A DNA stretch of 64,000 nt, taken from Salvia splendens (Eukaryota > Streptophyta > Magnoliopsida > Lamiales > Lamiaceae). A program made the position numbers and the translations under genes. The stretch spans positions 28,741,322 to 28,805,321 of the forward strand of contig NC_056032.1 of the NCBI RefSeq assembly GCF_004379255.2, read 5' to 3'. The notes below the pieces were generated by a model that was not told the DNA's origin, made no database searches, and saw only the letters and a list, made by a program, of their open reading frames with translations. Positions within the stretch are counted from its first letter, which is position 1. Every line of letters starts with the position of its first letter. This document shows positions 23,101 through 32,950 of the stretch, in pieces.

Positions 23101-24188
23101 ACTCCAATAGAGATCAAATTCCTCTTAATCTCTGGAATAAACCTCACACCAGTGAGTAACCTGATGGAGCCATCATGAAGTCTAAGCCTGATGGACCCAA
23201 CTCCTCTGATTCTGCATATCTGGTCATTTCCTAACAAAACTGATCCAGCTGCATTCTTGATTTCCTCAAAATGACTTCTAGTTGGACACATGTGGAAGCT
23301 ACATCCAGAATCCATGATCCATGGAAGTTCTTCCATGTCCTCAGTCACACACAGAGCCTCCGGGACCACCAACTCTTCTGCAATATCAGCATTGTTCTTG
23401 CCATTCTCTTCCTCGGCCTGCTTCTTCTTCCAAACCCAACAATTCTTCTTTATGTGGCCTGGTTTCTTGCAGTGATGGCATGATCTGGTCTCTTTCCAGT
23501 CAGCTGTCTTGTTTTTCCATGGCTTCTTCTGTGACTTTCTTTTCACATTCTTCTTGTGATCAGCAACACTCAGACTCTCAGACACCATTTCAGTGGACTT
23601 TGGATTAGATTTCTGGATTTCCTTGAGCTTTAGAGCAGAGTACACCTCTTCATATCCAATCTTGGACTCTCTACCAAGAAGTATAGCATCCTTGAAATGC
23701 TCATAACTTGGTGGCAAGGAATTCAACAACATCAGAGCCTTGTCCTCATCTTTAATCTCTTCATCAATGTTCTCAAGATCATCGATGCATTTCCCAAATT
23801 CTTCGAGCTGTTCCAACACACCTTTTCCATCAGCAATCTTGAAAGTGAGAAGTTTCTGCTTCAGGTGCAGCCGATTTGCCAAGGATTTGGCCATGTATAA
23901 TGACTCCAACTTGGACCAAACTCCAGCCGCTGTCTCCTCCTTTGAAACTTCTCTGAGGACTCTGTCATTGAGGTTGAGTATCAAGGTACTATATGCCTTG
24001 TACTCTCTGTCTTGAGCCTTTGCCTTCTCCTTTTCATCAGGCTCGGGCTTCTCCTCCTCATTACTGCCTCCACCATTTAGGGTTTCCCATAAACCCTGTT
24101 GCATCAAGATTGCTTTCATCTTCAGCCTCCATAGGCCAAAATCATTTCGGCCTGTGAACTTTTCAACATCAAACCTTGCTGCAGCCAT
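20154..24188 (-). CDS. C2 Gag-Pol polyprotein, intact
   Basis: 1344 codons from ATG at 24188, about 115 bases inside the 5' LTR, with no internal stop. Gag occupies about residues 1-235 (FTGRNDFGLWRLKMKAIL). The CCHC knuckle is at 237-250. The protease site is DSG at 293-295. Integrase has His420, His425, Cys452, Cys455 and catalytic Asp482, Asp545, Glu581. An acidic Pro/Glu-rich linker spans about 710-785. RT has LDVKTAFLHGEL, LYGLKQASRQW and YVDD at 1019-1022. RNase H follows (FCDSDYAANLDNRRSQSGY, TTEAEY). Every catalytic residue I looked for is present. It makes the particle, cuts itself, copies its RNA and integrates the cDNA. Domain order and style fit the Tork/Tnt1 group. Confidence 0.96.
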   Translation of the reverse strand: MAAARFDVEKFTGRNDFGLWRLKMKAILMQQGLWETLNGGGSNEEEKPEPDEKEKAKAQDREYKAYSTLILNLNDRVLREVSKEETAAGVWSKLESLYMAKSLANRLHLKQKLLTFKIADGKGVLEQLEEFGKCIDDLENIDEEIKDEDKALMLLNSLPPSYEHFKDAILLGRESKIGYEEVYSALKLKEIQKSNPKSTEMVSESLSVADHKKNVKRKSQKKPWKNKTADWKETRSCHHCKKPGHIKKNCWVWKKKQAEEENGKNNADIAEELVVPEALCVTEDMEELPWIMDSGCSFHMCPTRSHFEEIKNAAGSVLLGNDQICRIRGVGSIRLRLHDGSIRLLTGVRFIPEIKRNLISIGVLDAAGYNCILSDGIMNIVKNGDVVMMAERKRSLYYLKASVVTGSVNLVQVLDLRMWHLRLGHLGETGIKELAKKELIKLENPNEQLGLCEQCVLGKSKKLPYGRGIHSSKSPLDYAHSDLWGPATPASLGGGRYFLSIIDDFSRKLWVFILKEKSETFMKFKEWCREVEVEKGCSLKCLRTDNGLEFLSGEFDSFCKQKGMKRHRTSPSNPQQNGVAERMNRTILERVRCMLFGSGMAKRFWGEAVSMAAVLINRSPSSAIAFDTPDQRWYGKAMDYSNMKIFGCMAYAHIRQSKLEPRALRCVMIGYQKGVKGYRLWCIEPGNQKVIISRDVQFEESRMPFLEKAQESQRPSHSEKEPEPERMVEMGVPEPEEAEESVQVEVSGADRIAEPEQQMGNHSEQEEADADVLNPEEEQQDLGDYVLARDRVRRIPKPSTRYSEEEYLLYALCVAENIEYAEPSSFKEAMSSKESKQWMEAMIDEIQSLIKNKTWVLVKRPSTQKPVSCKWIYKKKLEVGNKIRFKARLVARGFTQEEGIDYNEVFSPVVKHASIRILLVIVAQRSWFLDQLDVKTAFLHGELEETIYMNQPEGFVIHGSEDKVCLLKKSLYGLKQASRQWHIKFDEHMQSMGFINSRYDSCVYFKSKPEGPAVYLLLYVDDILLAGPDRQELDRVKALLKKGFEIKDLGSASKILGMDIFRNADKRVLWLSQEGYIQKVLHKYQIDKSRATSVPLSQQTKLSKSQCPRNQQEEREMSQIPYSNIVGSVMYMMICTRPDISHAVSVVSRYMSCPGREHWLALKGILKYLKGSSDLGIMFKSENEGDKDSIIGFCDSDYAANLDNRRSQSGYIFTLFGSAVSWKSNLQSVVALSTTEAEYIALAEAVKESFWLRGIVGDFGVKQENVVIKCDSNSAICLSKHQTYHERSKHIDVRLHFIRDEVEKGAVKIEKVSTEHNAADALTKALPRSKFRHCLDLVGVVRNL

Positions 24189-24284
24189 TATTCAAACAGG
24201 TTGAGCGCCTTCTTGAGGAAAAAAAAACAAAGAAAGAACTCCCAAAACTTTATGCCTTCTCGATCAATTCAGTGGACGAATTTC

Positions 24285-24300
24285 CCACAGACGGCGCCAC
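24285..24300 (-). other. C2 primer binding site
   Basis: The minus strand reads TGGCGCCGTCTGTGGG a few bases inside the 5' LTR edge (positions approximate). The tRNA donor is not certain from sequence alone. Confidence 0.7.
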
Positions 24301-24302
24301 GT

Positions 24303-24906
24303 TGTGAAGAACGAACCTACGGTTGTGATGATCGAAATGCAAATTAATGAAATGACAACATGCAAGGAAGAACACAAGCGAATTACGTGGTTCGGCGTAA
24401 GCCTACATCCACGGGAAGAATCTGGTGTGTTTCTTTATTGATCACTCGAGAAATTACAAACATAAGAGCACTCAAAACTCTCAAGAATTTACAAGATGGA
24501 AAACCCTCAACTCGCCCGAAAACTTCTTGCTTCGAGAGCTAAAAACGCACAGCTGAAAGATAACACTTCCTCTCTTGAATTCTCTCTCTATCACTTTTGA
24601 TTTCTGTTGTTGTTTTTTCTGGAATGAATCGCAACTCCCTTAAGAAGTATCGATCAAGAAAACCGCCGAACAGCTTCCTTTGCCGAACAGCTTCCTTTGC
24701 CGAACAGCTTCCTTTTGCCGAACAGCTTCCTTTTCCGAACAGCTTCCTTTTGCCGAACAGCTTCCTTTTGCCGAACAGCTTCCTTTTGCCGAACAACGGT
24801 TATAACCGTTTCCAACGGCTAGTTCCTGTTTTGGTTCCCAACGGCTATTTCCTGACTTGATTCTTCCACCAGCTCAATCCGATCTTGATGAGCTCAAACA
24901 CTAACA
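24303..24906 (-). repeat. C2 5' LTR
   Basis: 604 bp. In element orientation U3 starts at 24906, so the AACGG motifs (24811-24847) lie about 60-95 bases in, followed by the 17-18-base repeat array (24666-24794). This LTR drives transcription of the intact gag-pol. Confidence 0.95.
24811..24847. promoter_or_regulatory. Two perfect MSA (mitosis-specific activator) motifs in C2 U3
   Basis: tccaacggcta at 24811-24821 and cccaacggcta at 24837-24847 both fit YCYAACGGYYA, the plant MSA consensus bound by three-repeat MYB proteins. Just left, acggttataaccgt is a 14-base perfect palindrome that adds two AACGG-type cores. The 3' LTR has the same motifs at 19997-20007 and 20023-20033. Confidence 0.65.
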
Positions 24907-24911
24907 AAAAT

Positions 24912-25470
24912 TTCTCACTTGTATCAAACGTATTTTAACAATTCTGAAATATATTTAATTTATATCAAACGTGTTGATGAAAACTTATTTTCCCTAAAAT
25001 ATGGATTCTTTTCAGATTTATATTCTGACTTTAAAGTTTTTATTATAGGCTATCAAACCAGCTCCTAGTTTTAATGTTATCAATAAATGTTTGGTATTCA
25101 AGAAACTAGGATTTCTTTGTTCATTTTATCAATTCAGTCATTCTGGCTGTACGTCTGTATCAAATCATAGTTTATTTTCTTAATTTTGATTAACATAAAA
25201 TGTTTATTCACCAAAATAACCTTATCTAACATTTGGAAAGAGAAAAATAAAGAAATAAATAAAATTACGGATTAATTTATGACCCAATTAATGTTATAAT
25301 TATATCTATATATCTGCCATGTCCAAAATATCTGTAAGTTCTTTGAATAGTACTAATATTCTTCGCCGTCACACCATCAACCATTTTAATTAACGGATAT
25401 TAATTTCCTACGAATGTTTACTCGTCTTTTCAACTTAATATACGAATATCTTTGTAATTATTTAGGAGAG
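24912..25470. other. AT-rich spacer, no gene seen
   Basis: Only short ORFs. gtatcaaac-like and gtttggtat pieces near 24920 and 25090 hint at an old small DNA element, but I could not fix its ends. Confidence 0.5.
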
Positions 25471-25509
25471 TGATAAGTCGTATTCTATGCCTCAGTTATT
25501 GGTCAGTAT

Positions 25510-25784
25510 TAGGAAATCGCGTCGAACGTCACGGGAGCTTTGCCCGTCGATCAATCCGGCGTCAAAATCTAGGGTTCGTGCTTTGTGCACTAGAAAAAAA
25601 TGATAAATAGCGTAAAAAGAGTATTTTATTTCTTGAATGAATAATATGAATAACAATGTCCACTATTTATAATAGTGGATACTAACTTAATGAGCAAGAC
25701 AAAAGATATGGAAAAGATATGCAAATCCATAATTAACTAACTAACTAAATAATAATAATAATAATAATAATCATCATCGTATCA
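25510..25784 (-). repeat. E5 3' LTR (left copy)
   Basis: 275 bp, highly similar to the right copy but lacking the terminal ~25 bp. It carries about nine AAT-type triplets. Confidence 0.85.
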
Positions 25785-26862
25785 ACTCCCCCACGGTTGA
25801 AATCCACCTTGTCCTCAAGGTGGGAACCATGAAGCAACGATGAGCGTCGAGGAATCCTCCTGGGTCAAACATACACCGAATAGTTGAGCGTCTCCCCGCA
25901 TCATCTCCATCAAAAATCACAAAGGGATGACACTTATGGACACGATAATTCAGTTCTAAAATCTTGTGAATGCGTCCATGAATTCTCAAGCATAGAGTGT
26001 CATTTTGCGGAGGAATCAACCGGGCATCGGCATCGAGTGATGTTAATCGATGATTCATATTTGCAACATTCTTAACATGTGATGAATCACTCAATAATTC
26101 CATTGACGTGTTGTACCTCATGGAATTACCCAAATCAACCGTAACTGGAAGAACCTTGATTGGAAAAGCATTCAGTTGCAGCGAGCACTCAAACTGCCCT
26201 TGAACTTGTTCCTCCTCGCGCTTGTGATCTTGACTGGGTTTCATCTCATTCTCAGCCTTTTCAACTCCACAAAAACCAACAGAAGAATCAAGAATCTTAT
26301 CGATGGAATAATCAAATCCATCCTCAATGGAGCCATCCTCCTCGTCTATCACCTCAATCGGAGGCAATTCTTCTGTCTGAAATTGGGCATGCCGCGGCAG
26401 ACGCGACAAATGTTGGATTTCAACGAACCCATTGGCAGGGGTTGAGATCGGGACAGCAGCAGTAGGCAGAGGCGTGGCCGTCGGTGGACACCAGCAGGAC
26501 GGTGAGTGTTGCTGGAGTGGTTGTGGCCAGCCAAGTGGGGGCTTCCCGGTGCAGCACTGCTGTCCAACGGGCTGGTAGTTTTGGTGGGGTAGGTTTGCGG
26601 CGGCGGCTGCTGTCAGCGGTGGTTGTTGATAGGCGATGGGCTGGTGGCCGTGGTGCAATTGGTGTCTATCCTGCTTGTATGGAAGCAGCGGTAGATTCTG
26701 AGGTCCGGCATAAGGACTTCGCAGCAGCGCGTACGAATTCGTGTAGGTGTAGGGCGCGTGAGGTGGTTGTGCGTCGGTGTACAGCCAGGGTTGGTCGGGT
26801 GGATCAGGTTCGGGCTGGAGCTGAGAGTGCGTTGCTGCTACCCTGCGCTTATGCTCAACCAA
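25774..26862 (-). CDS. E5 ORF, Pro/Gln/His-rich protein of unknown function
   Basis: 362 codons on the minus strand. The frame is also open upstream of the first Met to about 26905. The N-terminal half is rich in Pro, Gln, His, Tyr and Ala. The C-terminal half has an acidic stretch (EVIDEEDGSIEDG) and then GRIHKILELNYRVHKCHPFVIFDGDD. It ends at the polypurine tract next to the LTR. By position it replaces gag-pol. The start (LARLTRLETQ coiled segment before it) suggests a much-reduced gag, and the C-terminus could be a captured or relict pol tail. No catalytic motif is seen. Confidence 0.5.
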   Translation of the reverse strand: MVEHKRRVAATHSQLQPEPDPPDQPWLYTDAQPPHAPYTYTNSYALLRSPYAGPQNLPLLPYKQDRHQLHHGHQPIAYQQPPLTAAAAANLPHQNYQPVGQQCCTGKPPLGWPQPLQQHSPSCWCPPTATPLPTAAVPISTPANGFVEIQHLSRLPRHAQFQTEELPPIEVIDEEDGSIEDGFDYSIDKILDSSVGFCGVEKAENEMKPSQDHKREEEQVQGQFECSLQLNAFPIKVLPVTVDLGNSMRYNTSMELLSDSSHVKNVANMNHRLTSLDADARLIPPQNDTLCLRIHGRIHKILELNYRVHKCHPFVIFDGDDAGRRSTIRCMFDPGGFLDAHRCFMVPTLRTRWISTVGELIR

Positions 26863-27009
26863 TTGGGTTTCGAGCCGGGTGAGCCTAGCGAGAATATTCT
26901 CTCACGTTGCTGCTGTTGAATTCAATTGCAACCCTTTAGATGCTTGCGATATCTCCCACCATCAACGAAAATTGACTTCGGCCATGAGCTCGAGAATGAA
27001 AGCACCACT

Positions 27010-27272
27010 TGTTAAGGATAAAGTTCCTTAAAGATAGGAAATCGCATCGAACGTCACGGGAGCTTTACCCGTCGATCAATCCGGAGTCGAAATCTAGGGT
27101 TCGTGCTTTGTGCACGAGAGAAAAATGATAAATAGCGTAAAAAGAGCATTTTATTTCTTGAATGAATAATATGAATAACAATGTCCACTATTTATAATAG
27201 TGGATACTAACTTAATGAGCAAGACAAAAGATATGGAAAAAATATACAAATCCATAATTAACTAACTAACTA

Positions 27273-27369
<97 letters not shown>

Positions 27370-27395
27370 TAATAATAATAATAATCATCGTATCA
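27010..27395 (-). repeat. E5 5' LTR (right copy)
   Basis: 386 bp, with TG...CA ends on the minus strand. It differs from the left copy mainly by the expanded triplet tract. Confidence 0.85.
27275..27385. repeat. (AAT)n microsatellite, about 35 triplets
   Basis: A nearly pure aat/ata run inside the right E5 LTR. The matching tract in the left LTR has about nine. Confidence 0.97.
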
Positions 27396-27649
27396 GTATG
27401 TGAGCTGTACGTGTATTATCTGCAAGAAAATTGCTTAAGTGTGCAGGAAAAATGGTACAAGTCAGTAGGAAAATAACCTGGAGATTCAAGTGAGAAAAGA
27501 TGCCAAAAGGGTGCAATACTGATTAGGATGCATGTCAAAAGGCTCGAGACGGAGAAGGAAGGATTGCTAGGAGAAAACCTACCACTTAATGGGGACAAAA
27601 ACGACAATGTACAAAGAGAAACAACCCTAATTTTTAGGGTTAGCCACCC

Positions 27650-27657
27650 TATAAATA
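27650..27657 (+). promoter_or_regulatory. TATA box of E2 LTR
   Basis: TATAAATA in the context ccctataaatagaagg, in the middle part of the LTR. Confidence 0.6.
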
Positions 27658-28883
27658 GAAGGTCACTTGGAGAGAGAATCAACACTCGTTCAACAACTCA
27701 CTCTCTCGGATAACTCTAGTTCCAGCAACAGTGGAGACTAGCTCCTACACTTCTCATTCCTCGCCACAAGTCATGATCACTTGAAGACTCCGACGACTTG
27801 CCGGAGAAGAGTTCACCGCCGTTCCAGTTTACCATCCTAGTAGCCAAAATACCGTTCCACCGCCCGAGGGGAAAAAACAATCTTTAATCTCTTTCGTAGT
27901 TAAATTTTAGTTGTTGTTTCGCTTTGAACCTTTGCTATTTCCAGTTATCTTTTGGATTCTGAAGTGTTTCGTCTGAATTTGATCTTTATGAAATTTGATT
28001 TTACTTTTCGTTTATCTCTTAGCCGCAATATTTTCGTTCTTGCTTGAATTTGTTAGATCTAGTAGTTTGGAGTAATTTTCATACGTCCGAGCATGCCTTC
28101 TTGTGATTAAGTTAGATCTAGTTTGTTTGTGTAATTTCTTAAGTGTCAAGGGATAAAATCTGGTGGAAAATACAAAATGTCTTAGTCGAGTCATTTCTGT
28201 CACCTTGCATGTTTCGTAGTTAGCGTAAAATAGGATTAACAGTTTTAATCTTTTGATTCAAGTTCTAATTTCGATTTCAAATCAGTAGCATAATTTCTGT
28301 GAAGTTGTTAATGGAGTTCGTGAATTTGCTGCATTTCTGAGTAGCTTGGTGATGAAGATAACGTTCTTTTATGCTTTTGTGGACCACTTTTACTTTTAGC
28401 TCATTTTTACTTTTTGTCATTTACTTTTCTGCACACCGTGCAGACCTGACAGTGTAGTCCTAAACCCACCAAATATTTTCTGTTATTCTGTTTAGCCATT
28501 TATAGTAACCCCTACTTTTCACATGTACCAAAACTACTTTATCTCACACCTTTTACGTACACGGTCCCATGCCATGATTTATTCCTTCACTGATCAGTAG
28601 AGTATATGTCCTTTAAGTTTACGCACTAGGTAAAACTCAACCCAAAGCGTGGTAGCTAACCAACCCTTCCAGAATATCACCACAATAACATCTTGCATCC
28701 ATCTATCTTCGTGGGATTCGACCCTTACATCCGCTATACTAGCCAGTAGAAGTGGGTTGAGGAAATTATTGATACCAAGGGGTTTTAGGTTATCGTGCCA
28801 ACGACACAACTAGGTTAGGAGTCTCCTCCTGATCAGTTGATTACACCAACGAACCTAAACAAACGACCTCTCGCTCTATCAAA

Positions 28884-28901
28884 TGGTGCCGTTGCCGGGG
28901 A
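28884..28901 (+). other. E2 primer binding site (tRNA-Asp)
   Basis: tggtgccgttgccgggga, one mismatch to the 3' end complement of tRNA-Asp, two bases after the LTR end. Confidence 0.9.
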
Positions 28902-28987
28902 TGGATGGTATTCTTTTATGCATTTGTGTGTGATACTTTGGTGTATACATTGTTCATAATTTTTCTTTTCCTTTTGTTTTTTTGTTT

Positions 28988-30902
28988 ATGAGAAGAAGCT
29001 CGAACTTTGAGTACTGGAGACTGAAAATACTTCCACAAGGTTCGATACTCGTCACCACCCATTCTGGCATGTCGACAGCACTGCTTGACCTAGGCACGAA
29101 CAGTGACTAACAGAAGGATAACATAGAGGAACCAACTCCAGAGTTACCAATAAGGCAAGAAGAAGAACCAGCAGAGATGGCTGACCAGATAGATGATGAT
29201 CCCGAGATTGGATCGCTAAATGCTCACTCCGATGGAGAACCTCCACAAGCCATAGTCATCACCCCAGGACAGTTAGCATGCGATGATAAGCCGCATGTTA
29301 TAGTGGTATTGCCCACTTTCAATGGGAAGAGCTACGAAGGTCCTTATGAGTTCCTTCACGAATTCGGTAAGATTTGCAAGGCGCAGAAGCGGCCAGCAGG
29401 GTCAAGCGAAGATGACTACAGATTGAAGGCTTTTCCTTTCGTCTTGAAGGGAGAGGCAAACACATGGTTCATGCGCTAAGCACCTAACTCCACCAGAACC
29501 TGGGCCGACTTCAAACTAGCCTTCCTAGATCAATTCTTTCCATCGACAAAGACAAGTGTGTTGAAGAAGGAGATATCAGGGTCCAGACAAGATTACAATC
29601 AATCCATGAGTGAATACTGGTCAAGATACATGAATTTCCTAGACGCATGTCACAACCATTGGATGTCGGAGGCGAAGATCAACAACACCTTCTACGAGGG
29701 GATGAACAAAGAAAATAAGGACATGGCAAACTCATCAGCCGGAGGTGCATTTCCCCACTTGAGGGTCAGTAGAGCTAAGAAAGTCCTGGCGAAACTTTTA
29801 AGTGCAAAAAGGGCTTATGATAACCCCCGAGACCCCCAACTGAGATGGGGAGTGGCAAGTGCCTCGGCGATAGAGCAGGAGGATAAAATGGAGATGAGGA
29901 TGGACAGAATGGAGAAGGCGCTTTTGACAGCGATAGAGAAGAACGGGCCACCCTCTCCAACACTTAGACAAACTGTTGAACAGAGAGGGCAGAGTCCTAT
30001 CTATGATCCACCGGAGGATATGGAAGCAATAGCTCAAGTCAATGCAACCGGGAATTGGAGTCAAAACAACAACTGGAATCCTTGGAAAAACAAGGATGCA
30101 CCATGAAGGGACCATCTGAATTTCAGGTGGAGAGACTAGAACCCCCCTCCAGATCAGAACCTTAACCGTGGCTCAGCAGTCAAACAATGAGGTGGTGCAA
30201 GGGATGCAAAGTGCTCAGAAGGAACACAAGGCTAATATGGATATGCTGAACAAGCAGTTATCCCAGCTGGCAACCTCGGTGGGTGAAATGAAAGGGAACT
30301 CGGGGAGACTTCCATCTATAATCCATATATCGGAGAAAGCAAACGTAAGCAAAATCACGCTACAGTCTGGCACGTCATATAAAGGGCCTGAGATGAAGAA
30401 GTCAGAGGGTGGGATGAACCCTCAAGTGATGGAGCAAGCTCAAATTGGAGGAAGGTCGAGCGAGGTTGAAGATGAGAAAACCCAACTGCCTAGGAGAAGC
30501 GACCTCAACAAAACCGGGTCAGTTATTGAGCCTCTCGCTGAAGCAGAGAAGAAGGATTCTGAGAAGGTCACTGAAATTCCAAGGGAAGCGGCGAAGGGAG
30601 AGAAACCATTCCCCTATCATTTTGTGAGAAAAAGGAAGAAAGAGGACCCCGTGGATAATCTGTCCATATTCGGGAAGCTGGATGTTACCATACCTTTCCT
30701 CCAAGCCATGAAGCTAACACCACTGGGAAAGTTCATTAAAGAGTTCATAGCAAGAAAGACGAAGGAGAATGGAAAAATCGTGGTGGAATGAATAGCATAG
30801 GCCATAGTCCAGGAGAAGCTCCCACCCAAGAGAGCCGACCCAGGTATGTTTACTTTGCCCATAACTATTGAGGATGTCAAAATTGAACATGCAATATGCG
30901 AT
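28988..30902 (+). pseudogene. E2 gag and start of protease region, broken
   Basis: ATG at 28988 opens with RRSSNFEYW, matching the E3 gag start. Stops occur at 29108-29110 and 29477-29479, and TGA at 30104-30106 replaces a conserved Trp. The Gag core has YEFLHEFGKICKAQKRP and the FLDQFFPS motif. Near 30130-30168 roughly 100 residues of the Asn/Gln-rich part present in E3 are missing and the frame changes. A Gln-rich part (30168-30791) follows. The last codons lead to the catalytic Asp of protease, where E4 interrupts (duplication 30898-30902). Confidence 0.85.
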
Positions 30903-31217
30903 TGAAAGAGTTGCTTCTGATGTCTATCTCCTTCATTATCTTTCGTTTATCATTGTGGCTTGCTCAATTTGGATTGGAAAACTGATCCGGCTGGCCAATT
31001 GTATGTCTTCTACTTGTGAACACAAATGAATGGGTCCAGTGGAATGCTCAGACTGATCAATTCAACTTACTCCGACTCAAGTAAGAAGAATGGAGAAACT
31101 CAAAAGTGTGTTTTCAAAACCTTAACCCACAATACTATTAACTAGTACAGGGAAGTAAGGATCGATCCCACAACGATGATGTGTTTAACATTTGTTGTTG
31201 GACACGGAATGGGAATG
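30903..31217 (-). repeat. E4 3' LTR, truncated
   Basis: It matches 35650 to about 35965 and then diverges abruptly at the shared ggacacggaatgggaatgg. The outer 5' ~1.2 kb of the LTR is missing and the remaining part joins ORF sequence directly. Confidence 0.85.
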
Positions 31218-32060
31218 GATCATAGCCTCCAACACCTTTTGATCCAAGTCGATCGCAATCCTTTCAAATACCCCGATATGCTGCTCTTCCTCTTGGTAGG
31301 GGTTTGGTTGGGTAGGTTTGGCAACAGCTTCCCGTATCACTACCCCCAGTGATGCCGGTCTTGATTTCATACTCTAGCTTGGGGTTGCCACCCGCTTCCC
31401 CTTTCTCTTCCTTTCCGTTGCTTCTCTTTTTGCAGCCGCCAAGACTGCAGCTTCTTCCCACATGCTTCGGAGTTCTTCTCTTTCACATTTACCACGTCTA
31501 ATGCCTTTCTTGTTGATTCTTCCCCAATCGGCTTCCGAATCTCTCTTTCCTTTTCTCCATCGGTTTCACCCTTTTCTCGGCTGTTTTCTTCCTTGTCGGA
31601 TTCCACTCCCCCTTCGATCTCCACTCTTTGTTCAAGATTGTCGGCAGATCTGGTTGTTTCTGATACGAGGGTTTGAGCCTGAAAGACAGTAGATGTGCTG
31701 AGGGGTTGTGCTGCTGGTCCTATTGGGATTAGTTCTCTGATTGGAGTTCTGATGGGAATAGGAGTAACTTGACTTTCTTCTTCCTTAAATCTCTTGGCCA
31801 ATTCGGAGAAAACCTCATTCATCTTGTTTCTCGGAATGAACTTCCCCATTACGTCTCCAAGAATGTTAAGGTATGTACTTCTCACGGACGTCTCCGTTAG
31901 CTAGACGTACCTGAAGTTGGTGATACCATTGACTGGGTAGTCGGCGGTGTCATAATTTCCGGGTGAGGAGTCGACAGAATCAATCATGCTCGTCGCCCTG
32001 CTGAGTATTTCTGAGAACGACTAGTGGATGATTTTTCCATGGATTGTGGCATGGGGCGAT
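31218..32060 (-). pseudogene. E4 env-position ORF remnant
   Basis: The longest open part is 31367-31885 (172 residues: GKFIPRNKMNEVFSELAKRF, then a Glu/Lys/Arg-rich tail). Upstream, a Ser/Thr/Pro-rich start with stops begins near 32060. Its position after the pre-ORF leader matches the first part of the E3 ORF at 50787. The conserved ATHILA core is absent, deleted together with the LTR start. Confidence 0.6.
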
Positions 32061-32950
32061 TTCGCCTGAAACTGAGAGAAAGAAAATTAGGAATTTTCAG
32101 AGTTGGAGAAAGCTAAGGGTTTGCTGAAATGTGAAAAGGTTAGGGAGAGGAAGAAGTTTGATAAATAGAGATAGAAAGGGAAGAGGGAACGGTTCCTATG
32201 ATGCCAGCGATCGTTCGGCTTCTGCGCCTGATTTTGAATTTCAAATTTTTCCAGCTTCCCCCTCTTTTTACCTCTTCAGGTTAAAAAAAATTGCAGTAAT
32301 TCTCTCTCTCGTACTTATTCAGTCAAGTCCTTATCCGAAAATAAAGCACGCAAAAGCAAAACAAAAGATTTTCTGGAGTACTGGCGGAGGTTTTTCAAGA
32401 TTCTGAGAAGTATGGCATTGAAATTCAAATCTCCTCCAAATACGTCCAAAGAGTTTGAAAATATTTTTGTTATTTTTCGACTTAAATTTTTGTTTTGAAA
32501 TTTTTTTAAATAAAACAAGAGATAATTAAAAACTTTATTCTAGGTTGCAGACAAATTCTCGTAATTCACTTGATCAAGTACCTTGCTCACACATGTGCAT
32601 TGAGCTGAGTACGTAAATTTCTGAGAATTGTCTAGCAACAATTTATTCACTTGACCAGGCTGAATATGCGTAGTGGGAATTCTGCTCCTGCATATACTGC
32701 CGATTTATTTACCATTTTATCTTTTAAGTGGAAGAATAAGAAAATGTTATAGAGCAGGATACTCCCTTCAAACTTTGCGACTCCCAGGATGTGGTGGATC
32801 GATTGAAATGCAGGTTGGTATTTGCTCTTTGGAATTTGGCTTGCTTCGATTCCCACCAAAACTTGAGAAGTAGTACTTTCTGCCCGAATGATCATTTCTG
32901 CACCTCTGTGCTTATGGTTTTGTAGCTTCCTTTCCTTCCCGTAGTCATCC
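32061..32950 (-). other. E4 untranslated region upstream of the env-position ORF
   Basis: AT-rich with short ORFs only. It resembles the spacer after integrase in E1 and E3. The gag-derived part ends just upstream, so this is where pol is missing. Confidence 0.55.

Larger units (their letters stand above)
19489..24906 (-). mobile_element. C2: intact Ty1/copia LTR retrotransposon (Tork/Tnt1-like)
   Basis: A 5418-bp element with 604-bp LTRs that differ at two positions by eye, and perfect duplication AAAAT at 19484-19488 and 24907-24911. One uninterrupted gag-pol ORF fills the interior, with a primer site and polypurine tract in place. All the parts needed for autonomous movement are present, and the LTR identity says it inserted very recently. 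It sits in AT-rich sequence right of the Harbinger-like element. Confidence 0.97.
25510..27395 (-). mobile_element. E5: small non-autonomous gypsy-like LTR element
   Basis: About 1.9 kb between direct repeats at 25510-25784 and 27010-27395. On the minus strand it has a 5' LTR (right copy, TGATACGATG to CCTTAACA), a primer-like tggtgctttcattctcgagc two bases inside, one long ORF, and a gtgggggag polypurine tract before the left LTR. No protease, RT or integrase is encoded. The left LTR lacks its last ~25 bp. The flanks share gtat, which may be a short duplication or chance. Confidence 0.75.
25471..28881 (+). repeat. E2 5' LTR, interrupted by E5
   Basis: It starts TGATAAGTCG, like the other LTRs of the group, and ends ctatca two bases before the primer site. 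Without E5 it is about 1.5 kb, similar to E1, E3 and E4. A TATAAATA box is at 27650-27657. Confidence 0.8.

Noticed and set aside
30903..31217. Possible independent MITE
   Set aside because: It matches the inner end of the E4 5' LTR and is bounded by the E4 duplication, so it is a truncated LTR.
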